Assembly (NCBI RefSeq): GCF_027923905.1 | Contig: NZ_AP026966.1 | Span: 310,001 to 374,000, forward strand | Origin: Massilia varians | GTDB taxonomy: Bacteria > Pseudomonadota > Gammaproteobacteria > Burkholderiales > Burkholderiaceae_D | Length of the DNA: 64,000 bases | Reading direction: 5' to 3' | In this document: positions 1 through 8,157 of the stretch, piece by piece | Layout: each line of letters starts with the position of its first letter | Position numbering within the stretch: the first letter of the stretch is position 1 | Position numbers and translations under genes: made by a program | Notes under the pieces: generated by a model | What the model was told of the DNA's origin: nothing | The model's input: the letters and a program-made list of their open reading frames with translations, nothing else | The model's database searches: none

Positions 1-98
1 TCGGCCGCGACGGCAAGGTCATCGACCACTTCCCGAGCAAGGTGACGCCGGAAGATCCGGCCCTGGTCGGCAAGATCGAGCAAGCGCTCGCCATGTGA
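1..98 (+). CDS. Glutathione peroxidase, C-terminal fragment (cut by window start)
   Basis: The first 98 bases encode the last 31 residues of a protein in the frame beginning at base 3, ending at TGA 96-98. The tail (GRDGKVIDHFPSKVTP..., then a short acidic helix) matches the C-terminal end of bacterial glutathione peroxidases of the BtuE/Gpx type, where 'DR(D)GKV' is followed by a strand and a terminal helix. These enzymes reduce peroxides with a thioredoxin- or glutathione-linked thiol. The catalytic Cys/Gln/Trp residues lie upstream of the window, so the assignment rests on the tail alone. Confidence 0.6.
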   Translation, partial: GRDGKVIDHFPSKVTPEDPALVGKIEQALAM

Positions 99-108
99 GC
101 CGAGAGCC

Positions 109-137
109 AATAACCACAATATCAATGTGGTTATTTT
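109..137 (+). terminator. Possible intrinsic terminator after the peroxidase gene
   Basis: A perfect 10-bp inverted repeat (AATAACCACA at 109-118 and TGTGGTTATT at 126-135) encloses a 7-base loop and runs into TTTT. It starts 11 bases after the upstream stop. The stem is AT-rich, so it may be a weak terminator. Its right arm abuts the FNR-type box at 136. Confidence 0.4.
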
Positions 138-184
138 GATCCAGATCAACGATTTTTTTGCGCTGCATCAATATTCTTCCTTTC
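136..184 (+). promoter_or_regulatory. FNR/ANR-type activator box with a correctly placed -10 (class II promoter)
   Basis: Bases 136-149 read TTGATccagATCAA, a perfect match to the FNR consensus TTGAT-N4-ATCAA. Its centre is 142.5. The best -10 (TATTCT, 172-177) then places +1 near base 184, so the box is centred at about -41.5, the classic position for FNR-activated class II promoters. The downstream gene is an OmpW-type porin, and ompW is FNR-controlled in enterobacteria. The sequence match and spacing are seen directly; oxygen control is inferred. Confidence 0.7.
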
Positions 185-206
185 GTCACCATGACGAAAG
201 GAAGAA
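174..206. repeat. Perfect 15-bp inverted repeat over the -10/+1 and Shine-Dalgarno region of the OmpW gene
   Basis: The arms TTCTTCCTTTCGTCA (174-188) and TGACGAAAGGAAGAA (192-206) are perfect reverse complements separated by 3 bases. The left arm overlaps the proposed -10/+1; the right arm contains the AAGGAAG ribosome binding site. If transcription starts near 184, only the inner 5 bp can form in RNA, so a DNA operator is likelier. If it starts upstream, the whole hairpin would mask the ribosome binding site. Confidence 0.6.
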
Positions 207-211
207 AAAAA

Positions 212-823
212 ATGAATAGCTTGTTGAAGCATCTGCTGGCTATGTCGCTCGCGCTCGCCGGCAGCCAGGCCCTGGCACAGGACAGCAACTGGTTGGTGCG
301 TGCGCGCGCCGTCCACATCGATCCGGCGAATCAATCCGCGCCCCTGGCCGGGACCGGCGCCGCGGACCGCATCCACGTAGCCAGCAAGACCATCCCCGAA
401 GTCGACATCTCCTACTTCTTCACGCCGCACCTGGCGGCCGAGCTGATCCTGACTTATCCACAGAAGCACGCGGTCACCCTGGACAGCGCCCGCATCGGCA
501 GCTTCCGCCACCTGCCGCCGACCCTGACGGCCCAGTACCACTTCGCGCCCCAGGCGACAGTGAGTCCTTACTTAGGCGCCGGCCTCAACTATACGCGCAT
601 CTCGCGCGTGAAACTGCTGGGCGGCGCGGGCGACCTTGAACAGGACAGCTGGGGCCTGGCCCTGCAGGCCGGCGTGGACGTCCGCCTCGATGCGCGCTGG
701 TCGCTCAACCTCGACGTGAAGAAAGTGAACATCCGCAGCGACGTGATGGTCGGCGGCGCGAAGGCAAGCGTGGTCAAGGTCGATCCGGTGCTGTTCGGCC
801 TCGGCCTCGGCTACAAGTTCTGA
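212..823 (+). CDS. OmpW family outer-membrane protein
   Basis: The protein has 203 residues: a signal peptide (Lys-containing start, hydrophobic LLAMSLALAGSQALA, cleavage after ALA), then amphipathic beta-strands ending in the aromatic residue GYKF, typical of eight-stranded OmpW barrels. OmpW forms a narrow hydrophobic pore in the outer membrane. ATG 212 is chosen because AAGGAAG lies 7-8 bases upstream and the signal peptide starts there; an in-frame ATG at 158 would precede the putative transcription start. It sits behind an FNR-type promoter. Its stop is directly adjacent (no gap) to the stop of the convergent pabB gene. Confidence 0.8.
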   Translation: MNSLLKHLLAMSLALAGSQALAQDSNWLVRARAVHIDPANQSAPLAGTGAADRIHVASKTIPEVDISYFFTPHLAAELILTYPQKHAVTLDSARIGSFRHLPPTLTAQYHFAPQATVSPYLGAGLNYTRISRVKLLGGAGDLEQDSWGLALQAGVDVRLDARWSLNLDVKKVNIRSDVMVGGAKASVVKVDPVLFGLGLGYKF

Positions 824-2659
824 TCAGCCCAGCGGGTCGTCCAGCAGGACCGCCCGCAGCGGCCCGCGCAGCGCATTGCAGACGACGATGTCGTCCGCCT
901 CCGCCAGCATCGCGCGCGTGATCACGCGCTCGCTCGCGTTCCAGGCCGGCGCCTGCAACAGGATGCTCCGCATCACGCCCGGCAGCAGGCCGCTCGACAC
1001 GGGCGGCGTGATCCACTCGCTGCCGACACGCAGGAACACGTTGCTGCGTCCCCCTTCCGTCAGTTCCCCGCGCTCGTTGAAGAACAGGGCGTCAAACGCG
1101 CCTTGCGCCTCGGCGGCGCGCCAGGCCGCGTCGTAGCGGCCGCGCACGCTCGTCTTGTGGCGCAGGAAGACGTCGCCCGAATGGGTCGTTTCCTGCGCCA
1201 GCAGCAGCGCCACCGGTTCGCCCAGGGGCGCCAGCGGCGCCGCCTGCACGGCCAGCGCGCCGTCGGGGGCCACCGCCAGGCGCAGCCGGTGCAGCTGGCC
1301 GTGGGGCAGGGCCAGGCAGGCCTCGTTCAGGGCCGCGCGCGCGGCCCCATAGTCGAACGGATAGCCGAAGTAGCGGCAGGAGGCGGCCAGGCGGTCGAGG
1401 TGCTGCTCGACGTGGCGGCAGCCGTCGTCCCAGGAAGCGCGCAGGGTCTCGAAGATCTCGAATTCGTTGGGCAGGCCGGTGAGGAAGCGCGCCTTGAGCC
1501 GGCATTCGGCGTACTCGGAGGCGGCATCGCTGTCGTACACGATACCGGCGCCGACGCCCAGTTCGCCCTTGCGGGTGCCGCCCTCCGGTGCGCCCAGCGC
1601 CAGGGTGCGGATCGGGACCGACAGGCAGAAGTCGCCAAAGTCCCTGGCGCTACCCGCCGCCGGCGGATCGAACCAGCCGATCGCGCCGGTATAGATGCCG
1701 CGCGCGCTCGGCTCCAGTTCATGGATGATCTCCATGCTGCGGCGCTTCGGCGCCCCGGTGATCGAGCCGCAGGGGTAGAGCGCGGCGAATACTTCCTCCA
1801 GTGAGGCATCCTCGCGCAGGCGCGCCTGCACGGTCGAGGTCATCTGCAGCACGCTGCCATAGCGGCGCACCTCGAACAGCGCCGGTACCTCGACGCTGCC
1901 GGTGACGGCTACCCGTCCCAGGTCGTTGCGCAGCAGGTCGACGATCATCAGGTTCTCGGCGCGGTTCTTGGTGTCCAGAGCGAGGGCCTGGGAGCGCTCC
2001 TGGTCGACCGCATCGTCACCGCTGGCCGGCGCGGTGCCTTTCATCGGACGCGCCTGCAGCCTACCGGCCTCGTGGCGCACGAACAGTTCGGGCGAGAAGG
2101 ACAATACCGCGCCGCCGTCCGGCAGGGCCACCAGGGCGCCGTAGGGTACGCGCTGGCGCGCGCGCAACCGCGCATACAGGTTGACGAGCGCGCCATAGGT
2201 CTCGAAGCGCAGGCGGTAGGTGTAATTCACCTGGTAGGTGTCGCCGGCGGCGATGTAGTCGCGGATGCGGCGGATCGCATCGCTGAAGGCGGCTTCGTCG
2301 ACGTCGGGCGCAATGCCGGCCACGCCCGCCAGTGCGTCGGCAGGCGCGCGGGTGGCGATCCAGGCCTCGACCTGGCTGGCATCCAGGTGCTCGCATTGTT
2401 CGAACAACAGCACCTGCGCCAGCGCACCCGGCACCGGGTGCGCCGGCACGCCTTGCAGCTGCGCGCCCAGTTCGTAGGTGAGCAGCGGCACCGCGTACAG
2501 GCCGCGTCCGAGCGCCTCCTGCAGCGCGCGCAGCAACTGCGGCCAGCCGGCGGCATCGAGGCAATGCAGGGTGCCGGTGTGGCGGCTGTAGAGGCGCGAC
2601 CGGGCCTCGCCGACGGCGCCGGCGTCGTCCAGCAGCGCGAATACTTCCTGGGTGTCCAT
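824..2659 (-). CDS. pabB: Aminodeoxychorismate synthase component I fused to 4-amino-4-deoxychorismate lyase
   Basis: The 611-residue protein joins two steps of p-aminobenzoate (folate) synthesis. Residues about 1-390 are a chorismate-binding domain with the signature CGSITGAPKRRSMEII and the downstream GIYTGAIGWF. Residues about 395-611 are a PLP-dependent lyase of the PabC/aminotransferase IV fold (starting EFEIFETLRA, with GGRSNVFLR near the end). Such PabB-PabC fusions are common in Burkholderiales. The glutamine amidotransferase subunit (PabA) is not encoded nearby. The gene starts 18 bases after the slmA stop, so it is probably the last gene of a HAD-slmA-pabB transcript. Confidence 0.9.
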   Translation of the reverse strand: MDTQEVFALLDDAGAVGEARSRLYSRHTGTLHCLDAAGWPQLLRALQEALGRGLYAVPLLTYELGAQLQGVPAHPVPGALAQVLLFEQCEHLDASQVEAWIATRAPADALAGVAGIAPDVDEAAFSDAIRRIRDYIAAGDTYQVNYTYRLRFETYGALVNLYARLRARQRVPYGALVALPDGGAVLSFSPELFVRHEAGRLQARPMKGTAPASGDDAVDQERSQALALDTKNRAENLMIVDLLRNDLGRVAVTGSVEVPALFEVRRYGSVLQMTSTVQARLREDASLEEVFAALYPCGSITGAPKRRSMEIIHELEPSARGIYTGAIGWFDPPAAGSARDFGDFCLSVPIRTLALGAPEGGTRKGELGVGAGIVYDSDAASEYAECRLKARFLTGLPNEFEIFETLRASWDDGCRHVEQHLDRLAASCRYFGYPFDYGAARAALNEACLALPHGQLHRLRLAVAPDGALAVQAAPLAPLGEPVALLLAQETTHSGDVFLRHKTSVRGRYDAAWRAAEAQGAFDALFFNERGELTEGGRSNVFLRVGSEWITPPVSSGLLPGVMRSILLQAPAWNASERVITRAMLAEADDIVVCNALRGPLRAVLLDDPLG

Positions 2660-2677
2660 GATGCCTGTGTGGCGCCT

Positions 2678-3256
2678 TTATGCCGCCAGCAGCAGCGACA
2701 GCTGCAGGGACGTGCCTTCGGCCGGGTTCTGCTTGAAGCCGGTCTTGGCGAAGCGGTGCCAGCGTCCGGTCACGTAGCTCACCAAGAGGCTGGCGCGCGC
2801 CGCGACGTCGGTCTCCAGGCCGTGGCCTTGGGTGACGGCAACCCGCAAGGCGCCCTTGAACGCCATTTCGATCCGGTCGTAGAAGCCGTTCATGCGCAGC
2901 TGCAGGCGTTCGTCCTCGCCCACCAGCGCGTCGCCGATCAGCACCCGGGTCATGCCCGGGTTGTTGGCGGCGAAGGACAGCAGCATCTGCAGGATCGCAT
3001 GCGCCTGGTGCACCCCGTCTTCCTCGCGTTCGGCGATCTGGTTGATCAGGCCGAAGACGCTCGACTCGATGAACTCGATCAGGCCCTCGTACATCTGCGC
3101 CTTGCTGGCGAAGTGGCGGTACAGCGCCGCCTCCGACACCGACAGGCGCGCCGCCAGCGCCGCCGTGGTGATCTTTTCGCCCTTCGGCTGCTCGAGCATC
3201 GCGGCCAGGGCCTGGAGGATTTGCAGCTTGCGCTGACCTGGCTTGGTGCTTGCCAT
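2678..3256 (-). CDS. slmA: Nucleoid occlusion factor SlmA (TetR family)
   Basis: The 192-residue protein has an N-terminal TetR helix-turn-helix (about residues 28-50; ITTAALAARLSVSEAALYRHF, very close to E. coli SlmA), followed by SKAQMYEGLIEFIESS, also diagnostic of SlmA rather than a generic TetR repressor. SlmA binds DNA sites spread over the chromosome and blocks FtsZ ring assembly over the nucleoid. The HAD-slmA order downstream of argB is frequent in betaproteobacteria. The minCDE system, the other division-site selector, is also in this window, but 34 kb away. Confidence 0.88.
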   Translation of the reverse strand: MASTKPGQRKLQILQALAAMLEQPKGEKITTAALAARLSVSEAALYRHFASKAQMYEGLIEFIESSVFGLINQIAEREEDGVHQAHAILQMLLSFAANNPGMTRVLIGDALVGEDERLQLRMNGFYDRIEMAFKGALRVAVTQGHGLETDVAARASLLVSYVTGRWHRFAKTGFKQNPAEGTSLQLSLLLAA

Positions 3257-3286
3257 GTATTCCCTAGTTTGGTGTTGTTGTAGGTA

Positions 3287-4015
3287 TTAGCGCAACCGGT
3301 GCAGACGCGCCGGTAGCTGCCGCACGGATTTTACTTTGACATCGACGTAACCGGGGCGTTTCAGGGTCCTTGGCAGCGGCGCTTTTCCGATCGGATCGCT
3401 CATGCGCAGGTATTGCGTCACCCAGACGGTGCGCAGGCCGAGACGGCTGGCGCTTTTCAGGTTGGCCAGCGTGTCCTCGACCAGGATGCAGCGGCGCGCC
3501 GCCACGCCGTGCTTGCGCAGCAGGCGGCGCAGCATCAGGCTTGAAGGCTTGGGGCGCAGCTGGCGGTGCACGTGCATGTGCTCGATCGCCACGTGGTGGG
3601 CGAAATGGCGGCTCAGGCCCAGGTGGCGCATCACGTCGGTCGAGTAGCGCGTCGGCGCGTTGGTGAGCAGGATCTTGCGGCCCGGCAGGCGGCGCAGCAG
3701 CGTGCCCAGTCCCTTCTCCGCCCGCACCAGCTTGTCGAGGGCGCCGAGATCGTGCGTGACGTGCAGGAAGTCGGCCGCCGAAACCCCGTGGTGGCGGATC
3801 ATGCCGAGCAGGGTGGCGCCGTAGCGCTTCCAGTAGCCCAGGCGCGCCGCATCGACCTGGGCCTGGGTGGCCGGGCTGGTGCCGTCGCCCAGCACGCGCG
3901 CGATGTAGGTGTTCATGTTGGCGCTGATGGCCGGGAAGATGGCATGCGAGGCATCGTGCAGGGTATTGTCGAGGTCGAACAGCCAGACGGGGGAGGGGAG
4001 GGTATGATTTGCCAC
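3287..4015 (-). CDS. HAD-superfamily pyrimidine 5'-nucleotidase
   Basis: The 242-residue protein has HAD motif I FDLDNTLHD (nucleophile and acid/base Asp), motif II LTNAP, a Lys in RPKPS and motif IV LVEDTLANL, which matches the SDT1/YjjG-like pyrimidine 5'-nucleotidase family. These release inorganic phosphate from pyrimidine nucleotides. Translation probably starts at GTG 4013-4015; no better start lies upstream. The C-terminus has a basic extension (RPGYVDVKVKSVRQLPARLHRLR-like) beyond the catalytic domain. It precedes slmA by 30 bases and is probably co-transcribed with it. Confidence 0.8.
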   Translation of the reverse strand: MANHTLPSPVWLFDLDNTLHDASHAIFPAISANMNTYIARVLGDGTSPATQAQVDAARLGYWKRYGATLLGMIRHHGVSAADFLHVTHDLGALDKLVRAEKGLGTLLRRLPGRKILLTNAPTRYSTDVMRHLGLSRHFAHHVAIEHMHVHRQLRPKPSSLMLRRLLRKHGVAARRCILVEDTLANLKSASRLGLRTVWVTQYLRMSDPIGKAPLPRTLKRPGYVDVKVKSVRQLPARLHRLR

Positions 4016-4055
4016 AATTTCAGCTTAACAGCGCGAATACAACAAGGAGAAATGA

Positions 4056-4958
4056 ATGCAACGACGTCCGATTATAGTGGTGTTCCTCAGCTTGTTCCTG
4101 CTGGCCTTCCAGGCGATGGCGGCGGAAGTGGGCACAGCGCGGGGCGCGCTGTTCAAGGCCACCGACAAGGGCAATACCTTGTACCTGTACGGCACCATGC
4201 ACGTCGGCCGCGCGGACTTCTATCCCCTCGAGCCGCGCATCCGGGCGGCGATCGCCGCCGCCCCCACGCTGGCGCTGGAAATCGACATGAAGAGCGACCC
4301 GGCCGCGATCGCCGCCGCGGTCCAGCAGCACGGCATGTTCCCGCCCGGCAGCCCGGGCTATGCGGCCCTGGCGCCCGAGCGCCGCGCGCGCATCGAGGCC
4401 GCGCTGCGCAAGCACGGGCTGGAGCCGGCCGCCGTGGCGCAATTCAAGCCCTGGATGCTGGTGACGATGCTTGCCGTGTTCGAGACCGTCAAGCTGGGCT
4501 ACGACCCGGCCCTCGGCGTCGACGACCACCTCGCCACGCTGGCGCGCCAGGGCAAGACCCGTATCGCCGAGCTCGAGACCATGCACTACCAGGCCGGTCT
4601 GCTGAACCGCTTGTCTGACGAAGAGCAATGGCGCCTGCTGGAAGAAACGCTGGAAGACATGGCCTCGGGCCGCCAGTTGCGCGAGACGCGCGAGCTGCTC
4701 GACGCCTACGAGCGTGCCGACCGGCGTGCGCAGGAAGACCTGATGCGGCGCGTGGACAGCGACGACAGCCTGACCGGGAAGTTCACGCGCGACATCCTGC
4801 TCCACGAGCGCAACGGACCGATGGCCGACAAGGCGGCTGCCCTGCTGGCGCGCGAAAACAATGCGGTGGTGGCGGTGGGCCTGCTGCACCTGCTGGGACA
4901 AGGCGGACTGCCCGAGCTGCTGCGCAAACGCGGCATCAAGGTGGAGCGGATCTACTAA
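4056..4958 (+). CDS. TraB/GumN family protein, exported
   Basis: The 300-residue protein begins with a signal peptide (RPIIVVFLSLFLLAFQAMAAE). The mature part carries the TraB/GumN signatures YLYGTMHVG near residue 50 and VAVGLLHLLGQGG near residue 275, with conserved Glu/His residues proposed to be metal-binding in this family (Pfam TraB/PrgY/GumN). Biochemical function is not firmly known; a peptidase-like role has been proposed. AAGGAG lies 8 bases before ATG 4056. It is divergent from the HAD gene, with only 40 bases between their starts. Confidence 0.8.
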   Translation: MQRRPIIVVFLSLFLLAFQAMAAEVGTARGALFKATDKGNTLYLYGTMHVGRADFYPLEPRIRAAIAAAPTLALEIDMKSDPAAIAAAVQQHGMFPPGSPGYAALAPERRARIEAALRKHGLEPAAVAQFKPWMLVTMLAVFETVKLGYDPALGVDDHLATLARQGKTRIAELETMHYQAGLLNRLSDEEQWRLLEETLEDMASGRQLRETRELLDAYERADRRAQEDLMRRVDSDDSLTGKFTRDILLHERNGPMADKAAALLARENNAVVAVGLLHLLGQGGLPELLRKRGIKVERIY

Positions 4959-4982
4959 GGGGGGAGTATTGCAGAGGGGAGG

Positions 4983-5057
<75 letters not shown>

Positions 5058-5071
5058 ATTCAGGTCATTTC

Positions 5072-5095
5072 TTGTGGCGGATATTTCCGCCACAA
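5072..5095. other. Intergenic hairpin between argB and tRNA-Thr
   Basis: A perfect 10-bp stem TTGTGGCGGA/TCCGCCACAA with loop TATT lies 5 bases beyond the argB stop. The A/T run is on the 5' side for argB transcripts, so it lacks the U-tail of an intrinsic terminator. It could be a 3' stabilising hairpin or a processing site between argB and the tRNA. Confidence 0.4.
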
Positions 5096-5100
5096 AAAAA

Positions 5101-6030
5101 TTAGTGAGACCGGATCATAGTGCCAAATGCCTGCTCGGTCAAGACTTCCAGCAACAAACTGTGTTCGATGCGTCCGTCGATGATGTGCACGGTATTCACG
5201 CCGGACTTGGCGGCGTCCAGTGCCGACGAGATCTTCGGCAGCATGCCGCCGGAAATCGTGCCGTCTTCGAACATCTCGTCGATCTCGCGCGCCGACAGGT
5301 CGGTGACCAGGTTGCCTGCCTTGTCCTGCACGCCGGCGATGTTGGTCATCATGATGAGCTTTTCGGCCTTCAGGATCTCGGCGATCTTGCCGGCGACGAC
5401 GTCGGCATTGATGTTGTAGGCCTGGCCGTCCTGGCCGAAGCCGATCGGCGAGATGATCGGGATGAAGGCATCGTCCTGCAGCGCCTTGACGACGGCAGGG
5501 TTGATCGCCTCGATCTCGCCGACGAAACCGATGTCCAGGAATTCGCCCGGCTTTTCCTTGTCGGGCATGCTCATGCGACGAGCGCGGATGAGTCCACCGT
5601 CCTTGCCGGTAAGGCCCACGGCCTGGCCGCCGTAGTGGTTGATCAGCATGACGATGTCCTGCTGGACTTCGCCGCCCAGCACCCACTCGACCACTTCCAT
5701 GGTCTCTTCGTCGGTGATGCGCATGCCCTGCACGAAGGTGCCCTGCTTGCCGATCTTCCTCAGCGCATTGTCGATCTGCGGACCGCCGCCGTGCACCACG
5801 ACCGGGTTCATGCCCACCAGCTTGAGCAGGATGACGTCGCGCGCGAAGCCGTGCTTCAGGCGCTCGTCGGTCATGGCGTTGCCGCCGTACTTGATGACGA
5901 TGGTCTTGCCGTGGAAGTTGCGGATATAGGGAAGCGCCTCGGCCAGGATCTGCGCCTTGATCTGCGGCGATACTTTGGTCAGATCGTTAGGCTGGTCGTC
6001 GGTGTTCAGGCTGGTCAGAGTAGCGTTCAT
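5101..6030 (-). CDS. argB: Acetylglutamate kinase
   Basis: The 309-residue protein phosphorylates N-acetylglutamate in arginine synthesis. It shows the amino-acid kinase motifs [10 protein letters not shown] (nucleotide-binding glycine loop), [10 protein letters not shown] (substrate binding) and a C-terminal [19 protein letters not shown]. Length and the N-terminal extension MNATLTSLN...[16 protein letters not shown] match betaproteobacterial ArgB. ATG 6030 is chosen because the frame further upstream is low-complexity and unlike ArgB. No strong Shine-Dalgarno sequence is visible. A tRNA gene follows on the same strand. Confidence 0.93.
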   Translation of the reverse strand: MNATLTSLNTDDQPNDLTKVSPQIKAQILAEALPYIRNFHGKTIVIKYGGNAMTDERLKHGFARDVILLKLVGMNPVVVHGGGPQIDNALRKIGKQGTFVQGMRITDEETMEVVEWVLGGEVQQDIVMLINHYGGQAVGLTGKDGGLIRARRMSMPDKEKPGEFLDIGFVGEIEAINPAVVKALQDDAFIPIISPIGFGQDGQAYNINADVVAGKIAEILKAEKLIMMTNIAGVQDKAGNLVTDLSAREIDEMFEDGTISGGMLPKISSALDAAKSGVNTVHIIDGRIEHSLLLEVLTEQAFGTMIRSH

Positions 6031-6140
6031 GGAGGGTCCAAAATAAATGTCGCAAGATTTTAAGGCAACAGGGTAGTACTTGTGCTGATTATATGGCGTC
6101 TTGTTGTATTTTATGGGCTCGATCCTCACCGTAAAGAACC

Positions 6141-6344
6141 ATGCGTAGCCTTCCCACCCCGAGTACATGCAGCCGCTGCGGCGCCGAATTCGGCTGCGCG
6201 ATGCTCCAGGGCAGCCTTGAACCCTGCTGGTGTACCACGCTGCCGCCGGCCGTGCCGGTGCCGCAGGAGGCCGCCGGCTGCTGGTGCCCGGCCTGCCTGC
6301 GCGCGCATATCGAAGCCGAGCTCGCGAAGCGCCGGGGGTCGTAG
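6141..6344 (+). CDS. Cysteine-rich CWC family small protein
   Basis: The 67-residue protein is rich in paired cysteines: [10 protein letters not shown] near the N-terminus, then CWC and CWCPACL. This pattern matches the 'cysteine-rich CWC' family (Pfam PF14375), small presumed zinc-binding proteins common in proteobacteria, with no established function. Its TAG stop (6342-6344) is supplied by the GTAG at the left end of the palindromic element that follows, so the last residues may have been set by the insertion. Confidence 0.65.
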   Translation: MRSLPTPSTCSRCGAEFGCAMLQGSLEPCWCTTLPPAVPVPQEAAGCWCPACLRAHIEAELAKRRGS

Positions 6345-6442
6345 GGTGGTCGGCTCTGCCGACCGCGCGTTCAACTACCAATGAAGTTGCTGCACAGGCA
6401 GCAGCACTGTGATTTGAACGCGCGCACGGCCGTGCACCCTAC
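6341..6442. repeat. REP/BIME-like palindromic element, copy 1
   Basis: This 102-bp element begins GTAGGGTGG and ends CCACCCTAC-like (GCACCCTAC here). Each end carries a short hairpin (GGTCGGC/GCCGACC; CACGGCCGTG) followed by CGCGCGTTCAA or its complement, with a variable centre of about 40 bases. It fills the space between two convergent genes and could serve as a bidirectional terminator. Three more copies are at 11798, 33750 and 56600. Confidence 0.8.
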
Positions 6443-6445
6443 GCA

Positions 6446-7513
6446 TCACCGCCGTGTGCGAAAGAACCGCAGCATCTCCCGGCTCGCATCCGGCCCGCGC
6501 CCGTCGGTATAGCTGCCGCGCGCGCGGCCGCCCGACCAGGCATGGCCGGCCCCGTGGATCAGCCAGTGCTCGGCATGCACCGCCCCGTCCTCGCGGTGGT
6601 GCAGGGTGCGCGTGTACGCATGGCCGTCCGGCACCCGTCCCGGCTCGGCGGCGCGGCGTGCCGCCTGGCGCGCGACCTGGGCGATCAGTTCATCGGCATT
6701 CGCCGGGTGCACGGTGGTGTCCTGGTCGCCATGGAAGACGATGATCGGGAGCGGCCGCCCGGGCAGCTGGGCTTGTGCCTGCGCGTGCCGGAACTCGCCC
6801 TTCATGGCCGCCAGCGCCGAGGGCAGGTCGTGCGCCGACGCGAACGGCAGGCCCGAATGCACCCCCACGGCCGCGTACAGGTCCGGATAGAGCGTGCCCA
6901 TGATGGTCGCCATCGCACCGCCCGCCGACAGGCCCGCCACGTAGACCTGTTCCGGATCGACCGGGTACTGCTCCATGACCGCGCGCGTCATGCCGGCGAT
7001 GATCGAAGGCTCGCCCTGGCCGCGCTGCTGGTCGACTGCGTTGAACCAGTTCCAGCAGCGCGACGGGTTGGCCGCCTTGCTCTGGGCCGGATACAGCACC
7101 AGGCAGGACGCTTCCTCGGCCAGCTCGTTCATGCCGGTGCCGTTGGCGAAATCCTCCGGATCCTGGGTGCAGCCGTGCAGCATCACCAGGAGCGGCAGCG
7201 GCTTGCCGGAATCATTGCCGGGGACGTAGAGCTTGTAGTCGCGGGTGCCGGCCGGGGCGGTATGGCTGCCGTCCATGAACCTGCCCGGCAGGCTGACGCC
7301 GAGTTCGGCTTCGAAGGGATCGCTTGCCGCCGCGGCGCTCCCCACACCGACGCTGCGCATCCGGCGCTGGGCGTCGCGCTGCAGGGCGCTGGCGTTCTTC
7401 AGTGTTTCCTGGATCATGGTGTCGGCCGCCGCCGGTACCGTGTGCAGGAACGAGCGCAGCGTCGAGCGGGTGGCGGCGCGCATCTGCGCCATCAGTTTCT
7501 TGTTCAGCTTCAT
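6446..7513 (-). CDS. PHB depolymerase/feruloyl esterase-family hydrolase
   Basis: The 355-residue alpha/beta hydrolase is of the extracellular short-chain PHA depolymerase (LpqC/esterase D-like) family. It has the oxyanion region LLVMLHGCTQDPEDFA, the nucleophile elbow GLSAGGAM, an Asp in FHGDQDTTVHP and a terminal His in GAGHAWSGG. No classical signal peptide is visible at the start, only a basic N-terminus. ATG 7513 is preferred over an upstream in-frame ATG because AGGAGGG precedes it by 6 bases. Likely substrates are polyhydroxyalkanoate oligomers or aryl esters; the sequence cannot distinguish these. Confidence 0.82.
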   Translation of the reverse strand: MKLNKKLMAQMRAATRSTLRSFLHTVPAAADTMIQETLKNASALQRDAQRRMRSVGVGSAAAASDPFEAELGVSLPGRFMDGSHTAPAGTRDYKLYVPGNDSGKPLPLLVMLHGCTQDPEDFANGTGMNELAEEASCLVLYPAQSKAANPSRCWNWFNAVDQQRGQGEPSIIAGMTRAVMEQYPVDPEQVYVAGLSAGGAMATIMGTLYPDLYAAVGVHSGLPFASAHDLPSALAAMKGEFRHAQAQAQLPGRPLPIIVFHGDQDTTVHPANADELIAQVARQAARRAAEPGRVPDGHAYTRTLHHREDGAVHAEHWLIHGAGHAWSGGRARGSYTDGRGPDASREMLRFFRTRR

Positions 7514-7625
7514 TGGCCCTCCTGTTCGTGCCATTGCTTGCAATCTCCCTGCCCAGGCTTACGTCAGCCTTGCACTCATGTCCGTGCAGCAAGCCAGGCA
7601 GCGCGGCATGCGCTAAGCTTCACCC

Positions 7626-8069
7626 ATGCATCCCACTTTCCAGCCCGGCCTTCGCTTCGAATGGCACTACACCGTCCCGGAGCGCGCCAGCGTGCCCCAG
7701 CTTTACCACGATACCTTGTTTTGCCGCGATATGCCGGATGTGCTGGCCACCGGTTACCTTGTTGGCATGATGGAACTTGCCTGCCTGCACGGAATGATGC
7801 CCTACGTCGACTGGCCGCGGGAGCAGAGCCTGGGGACGATGGTGAACTTCCGCCACCTGGCGCCGACGCCGCCGGGCATGCGCCTGCGAATCGAAGGCGA
7901 GGTAGTGGAAGTGGAGGGGCGCCGGGTGCGTTTCCGGGTCGAGGCCTGGGACGAGGTGGAAAAGGTGTGTGAAGGCACACACGAACGTTGTTTGATCGAT
8001 ACAAGCCGCTTCGCCGACAAGCTGGTCCGCAAACAGCTGTCGCATAGCGTCGTTATTGATAGCCAATAA
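7626..8069 (+). CDS. Hotdog-fold thioesterase family protein
   Basis: The 147-residue protein matches the single-domain hotdog thioesterases related to fluoroacetyl-CoA thioesterase-like enzymes: MHPTFQPGLRFEWHYTVPE at the start, then a helix with GYLVGMMELACLHGM, then strands VNFRHLAPTPPGMRL and RVRFRVEAWDEVEKVCEGTHER. The substrate acyl-CoA is not predictable. It stands alone between divergent and tandem neighbours. Confidence 0.7.
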   Translation: MHPTFQPGLRFEWHYTVPERASVPQLYHDTLFCRDMPDVLATGYLVGMMELACLHGMMPYVDWPREQSLGTMVNFRHLAPTPPGMRLRIEGEVVEVEGRRVRFRVEAWDEVEKVCEGTHERCLIDTSRFADKLVRKQLSHSVVIDSQ

Positions 8070-8157
8070 ATCAATACCAGAATTACAATTGACCCCTTAC
8101 CGGCATTTCTGCATAGTGGAAAATGTCGTTCTTCGAATTTCTCCTTGTTGAGTGTGT

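Noticed and set aside
2072..3283. Long plus-strand open frame opposite pabB and slmA
   Set aside because: Its protein is a low-complexity Arg/Ala/Gly/Gln shadow of two well-supported genes on the other strand; high GC makes such frames common here.
5072..5099. Intrinsic terminator of argB
   Set aside because: The A/T run lies before, not after, the hairpin in the direction of argB transcription.
6031..6381. Extended N-terminus for argB
   Set aside because: The upstream frame is Arg/Pro-rich and unlike any ArgB; ATG 6030 gives the family start.
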